From: CAIWXH01 sp964555675
Lineage (GTDB): Bacteria > Chloroflexota > Chloroflexia > Chloroflexales > Chloroflexaceae
Assembly (NCBI GenBank): GCA_964555675.1
Contig: CAZKTU010000360.1
Coordinates: 1 to 5,110 of the forward strand
Direction of reading: 5' to 3'
Length of the DNA stretch: 5,110 nt
Below the pieces are notes generated by a model. It saw only the letters and a list, made by a program, of their open reading frames with translations. It was not told the DNA's origin and did no database searches. Each line of letters starts with the position of its first letter. Within the stretch, counting starts at the first letter, position 1. This document shows positions 2,691 to 5,110 of the stretch, piece by piece. A program made the position numbers and the translations under genes.

Positions 2691-5110
2691 ATGGATCTGG
2701 TCGAGGCGCTCCACACCCTGGCCCGGCAGCGCGGGCGCGGCGACAGCCCCCTCGTCGCTCTGCGGCCCGTGCCCGCGCGGCCGGGGGCGCGCATCAGCCA
2801 CCTGCCGATCAGCCAGGCCCTCGCCCACGCCTGGGTCACCGTCACCGGCGAGCCGTTCCACCAGCACCAGTCCCTCGCCCTGGCCTCCATGCGCCGCGGC
2901 GAGCCCCTGGCCCTCGTGGGCGGCCGGCCCGCCCGTCAGACCATGCACCTGCTCGCCGCCGAGCTGCTCCGCGCCGAGGCTCCCGCCACCGCCCTGCTGC
3001 TCGCCCCCGACGAGCCCGCCGCCGCCGCCCACGTCGCCGCCCTCGCCCGCCTCGCCGGCGCCCTCGACGAGCCCCTGCGCGTTGGGCTGGCCACCGGCCC
3101 CGAGGCCCGCTCAGCCCTCGCCGCCCATATCGTCGTCGCCACCCCCGTCGCCCTCCACGACCGCCTCCTGCGCTACCACGACCGGGCCTGGGCCGCCTTC
3201 TGGTCGCGCCTGCGCCTGATCATGGTCGCCGAGGCCCACACCTACGACGGCCTCGCCGGCGCCCACCTCGCCGCCCTGCTCATGCGCGCCCGCCGCCTCG
3301 CCCCCGCCCCCGGCGCTGCGGACGCGCAACCCAGGCGGCCCCTCCAGCTCGTCGCCAGCATCGCCCCCGTCGCCGCCGCCGACGAAGCCCTCGCCCTGAT
3401 CAGCGGCCTCGCCTGGCGCATCATCGCCGCCGACGACACCCCCGCCGAGGCCGCCGCCCTCGCCCTCTGGCGCGCCCCCGGCGAGCGGGCCCGCGAGTCG
3501 GTCGCCCTCGCCCTCGCCCTCGCCCGCGCCGGCGCCGCCGTCCACCTCACCTGCGCTTCGTTCGAGACGCCCCTGCTCCAGGCCCTCATCGACCCCGACG
3601 AGGCCGCCCGCATCAGCGTCGGCCCCAGCCCCCTGCCCGCCCCCGTCCAGATCTTCAACAGCCTGGCCGCCGCAGCGCCCCACCTGCGCCAGGCCCTCGA
3701 CGGGGCCGCCATGGCTGCGATCATCCTCGGCGACGACCCGGCCGAGCGCGCCCTCGCCCGCCTCGCCCTGCGCGAGCCCGAGCAGCTGCCCCTCGTCGAC
3801 GGGCCGCCCCCCATCTGGGTGGTCGCCCCCGGCAATGCCTATGTCTCGGCCCAGCACATCGTCTGCGCCGCCAGCGAGCGCCCCTTCACCGCCGGCGAGG
3901 TCGAGCAGTGGCAGGCCGCCTCCATCCTCCCTCGCCTCGAAGAGCGTGGCTTGCTCGTCGCCCTCCCCGGCCCCGAGCCGGCCTGGCAGCCCGCCACCGG
4001 CGGCGGCGACCCCTACCAGAGCGTCGATCTGCGCGGCGCGGGCGGCGCCCCGGCCATCATCCGCGGCGAGCAGGGCCTCGCCCTCGGGAGCCTCGACCAA
4101 TCCGCCTTCGACCGCTGGGGCCATGTCGGCGCCGCCCTACCCCCCGTCCGCGGCGGCTATCGGGTGCTCTCCCGCGACGACCCCGGCCTCGAGCTGACCC
4201 TCCGCCAGTCGCCCGAGCAGCGCCGCACCATGCCCCTGCGCCGCTGCAGCGTGCGCGTGCGCGACCGCCGCGAGCAGCGTAGCATCCGCGGGCGCGCCGT
4301 GGCCTGGGGGCGCGTCGTCGTCGACGAAGAGGTGTACGGCTATCGCGAGGCCGCCCCCGGCGGCGCCCCCGCCGAGCGGGCCCTCAACCCGCCGATCACC
4401 TCCTCCTGGAGCGCGCCCGCCCTCTGGATCGACCTGCCCGCGCCCGTCCAGGCCGCGGGCCAGCTGATCGGCTGGTCGCTGGCCGCCGCCCTGCCCCTGC
4501 GCGCGATCGCCACCGTCAGCGACCTCGCCCCCGTCTACGACGCCGAGGCCCGCCGCCTCTACTTCGTCGACGCCCAGCCCGGCGGCAGCGGTCTCGCCGC
4601 ATGGCTCTACACCGCCCTCGACGAGCTGCTGCCCCTGGCCTACGATGTCGCCCTCGACTGCCGCAGCGACCCTCTCCTCGAGCCCCTGGCCCGCGCCGAC
4701 ATGGACTGGCTCCTCGCCCTCCTCGGCGGCTCGGCCGCCTACGCCCCCGCCGAGCAGGCCCCGCGCCGCCGCGACGCCCCTCCCCCCGCGCCCCCGCCGG
4801 CGACCCGCGCCCCCGCCGGCGACCCGCGCCCCCGCCGCGAGCCACCCCCCGCTGGCGACGAGCAAGAGCCCCCCGCTGGCGACGAGCAGGAGCTCCCCGC
4901 CCGCGACGAGCAGGCCCGCCTTACGCTGGGCTCGCGCAACCGTGACTCGCAGGAGCGCATCGCCCACGAAGAGCGCGAATACGCCCGGCGCGAAGAGCGC
5001 GCCCGCCTCGCTGAACAAGAGCGCGCCGAGCAAGAGCGCGCACAGCGCGAAGAGAGCGCCCGCCTCGCCCAGGCCGCCCGCGACCGCGATGAGCAAGAGC
5101 GCGCCGACCA
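2691..5110 (+). CDS. MrfA/YprA-like DUF1998 protein with degenerate helicase motifs, 3' end outside window
   Basis: At least 806 residues with no stop before the window end. The order of parts follows MrfA/YprA DEAD/DEAH helicases. Residues 38-64 resemble the N-terminal helix and Q motif (FHQHQSLAL). The Walker A position reads VGGRPARQT (76-84), lacking the GK[S/T] lysine. ATP at 150-152 fits motif Ib. The DEAH box is AEAH (180-183, within MVAEAHTY). VASIAP (221-226) replaces SAT. The second RecA-like domain (about 264-365) is short, and QxxGRxGR is absent. NAYVSAQHIVCAASERPFT (382-400), YQSVDLRGAGG (442-452) and VYGY near 548-551 match the family's later region. FVDAQPGGSGLA (625-636) matches the DUF1998 signature, but the four-cysteine cluster is reduced to C657. 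Residues 688-742 are Pro-rich with repeats, and 743-806 form a charged helix. ATG 2691 is the first start after the in-frame TGA at 2613; no Shine-Dalgarno is visible. Fold and family are inferred from remembered motifs. ATP-dependent unwinding is unlikely; the actual role is unknown. Confidence 0.8.
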   Translation, partial: MDLVEALHTLARQRGRGDSPLVALRPVPARPGARISHLPISQALAHAWVTVTGEPFHQHQSLALASMRRGEPLALVGGRPARQTMHLLAAELLRAEAPATALLLAPDEPAAAAHVAALARLAGALDEPLRVGLATGPEARSALAAHIVVATPVALHDRLLRYHDRAWAAFWSRLRLIMVAEAHTYDGLAGAHLAALLMRARRLAPAPGAADAQPRRPLQLVASIAPVAAADEALALISGLAWRIIAADDTPAEAAALALWRAPGERARESVALALALARAGAAVHLTCASFETPLLQALIDPDEAARISVGPSPLPAPVQIFNSLAAAAPHLRQALDGAAMAAIILGDDPAERALARLALREPEQLPLVDGPPPIWVVAPGNAYVSAQHIVCAASERPFTAGEVEQWQAASILPRLEERGLLVALPGPEPAWQPATGGGDPYQSVDLRGAGGAPAIIRGEQGLALGSLDQSAFDRWGHVGAALPPVRGGYRVLSRDDPGLELTLRQSPEQRRTMPLRRCSVRVRDRREQRSIRGRAVAWGRVVVDEEVYGYREAAPGGAPAERALNPPITSSWSAPALWIDLPAPVQAAGQLIGWSLAAALPLRAIATVSDLAPVYDAEARRLYFVDAQPGGSGLAAWLYTALDELLPLAYDVALDCRSDPLLEPLARADMDWLLALLGGSAAYAPAEQAPRRRDAPPPAPPPATRAPAGDPRPRREPPPAGDEQEPPAGDEQELPARDEQARLTLGSRNRDSQERIAHEEREYARREERARLAEQERAEQERAQREESARLAQAARDRDEQERAD
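4790..4827 (+). repeat. Two exact 19-bp tandem repeats inside the helicase-like gene
   Basis: The same 19-base unit occurs at 4790-4808 and 4809-4827, and a partial third copy begins at 4828. As 19 is not a multiple of three, each copy is read in a different frame (PPPATRA, then APAGDPR). The array falls in the proline-rich linker, where such drift is tolerated, and the downstream frame remains open and biased. Confidence 0.8.
4845..4916 (+). repeat. Three 24-bp tandem repeats coding PPAGDEQE-like octapeptides
   Basis: Units 4845-4868 and 4869-4892 differ by a single base and both encode PPAGDEQE. The third, 4893-4916, is diverged and encodes LPARDEQA. They follow the 19-bp repeats and share part of their sequence (CCCCCGC-GGCGAC), so both arrays may come from one ancestral unit. 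They form the bridge between the folded part and the charged C-terminal helix. Confidence 0.8.

Noticed and set aside
2683..3219. Plus-strand frame of 178 codons overlapping the start of the helicase-like gene
   Set aside because: Its product is almost entirely Pro, Ser and Ala, as expected from reading GCC-rich codons out of frame, while the frame from ATG 2691 runs unbroken to the window end.
3111..4124. Long open frame (337 codons) on the minus strand opposite the helicase-like gene
   Set aside because: Its translation is Gly/Ala/Glu-rich with no domain. Stops are rare in this GC-rich DNA, and the plus-strand frame from 2691 holds the family motifs.
4137..5096. Long open frame (319 codons) on the minus strand near the window end
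   Set aside because: It is another GC-driven shadow. Its apparent hydrophobic start is the reverse complement of the charged repeat tail on the plus strand.
1..5110. Insertion sequence, integrase, phage or tRNA features
   Set aside because: No transposase or integrase motif, no terminal inverted repeats with target duplications, and no tRNA-like cloverleaf was seen on either strand.

Overview
The window is very GC-rich (by eye well above 70 %), with a strong preference for GCC (Ala), CTC (Leu), CGC (Arg) and GAC/GAG codons. It reads as ordinary bacterial chromosome with little mobile DNA. An ECF sigma/RskA-type anti-sigma pair, an MrfA/YprA-like helicase relative with a DUF1998-type C-terminus, and a heptanucleotide tandem repeat between genes would suit a high-GC Chloroflexota bacterium. 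This is a tentative placement; a high-GC actinobacterium is the main alternative.

Layout. 1-93: leader with two hairpins, the second of which contains the Shine-Dalgarno of the first gene. 94-741 (+): ECF RNA polymerase sigma factor. 747-1547 (+; a GTG start at 738 is also possible): membrane-anchored RskA-like anti-sigma factor, cotranscribed with the sigma gene. 1548-1727: non-coding and rich in inverted repeats, including a likely terminator for the gene arriving from the other strand. 1728-2570 (-; the frame is open up to 2666): alpha/beta hydrolase with an intact Ser-Asp-His triad. 2571-2690: divergent intergenic region with apparently overlapping promoters and a 7-bp tandem repeat. 2691-5110 (+, open at the window end): at least 806 residues of a protein with the MrfA/YprA helicase layout, in which nearly every ATPase and helicase signature, and the terminal cysteine cluster, has been lost. 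A proline-rich repeat linker and a highly charged helix follow.

How the parts work together. The sigma/anti-sigma pair is a self-contained envelope-signalling switch: RskA-like proteins hold the sigma factor at the membrane until a signal or proteolysis releases it. The hydrolase and the helicase-like gene are divergent neighbours that may share a control region, but nothing shows that they act in one pathway.

The most notable item is the long + strand gene. It appears to be a 'pseudo-helicase': the fold and the family-specific C-terminal region are recognisable, but the residues needed for ATP binding, hydrolysis and metal binding are missing. The reading frame is nevertheless intact and keeps strong coding bias, so it looks like a functional, repurposed protein rather than a decaying gene.
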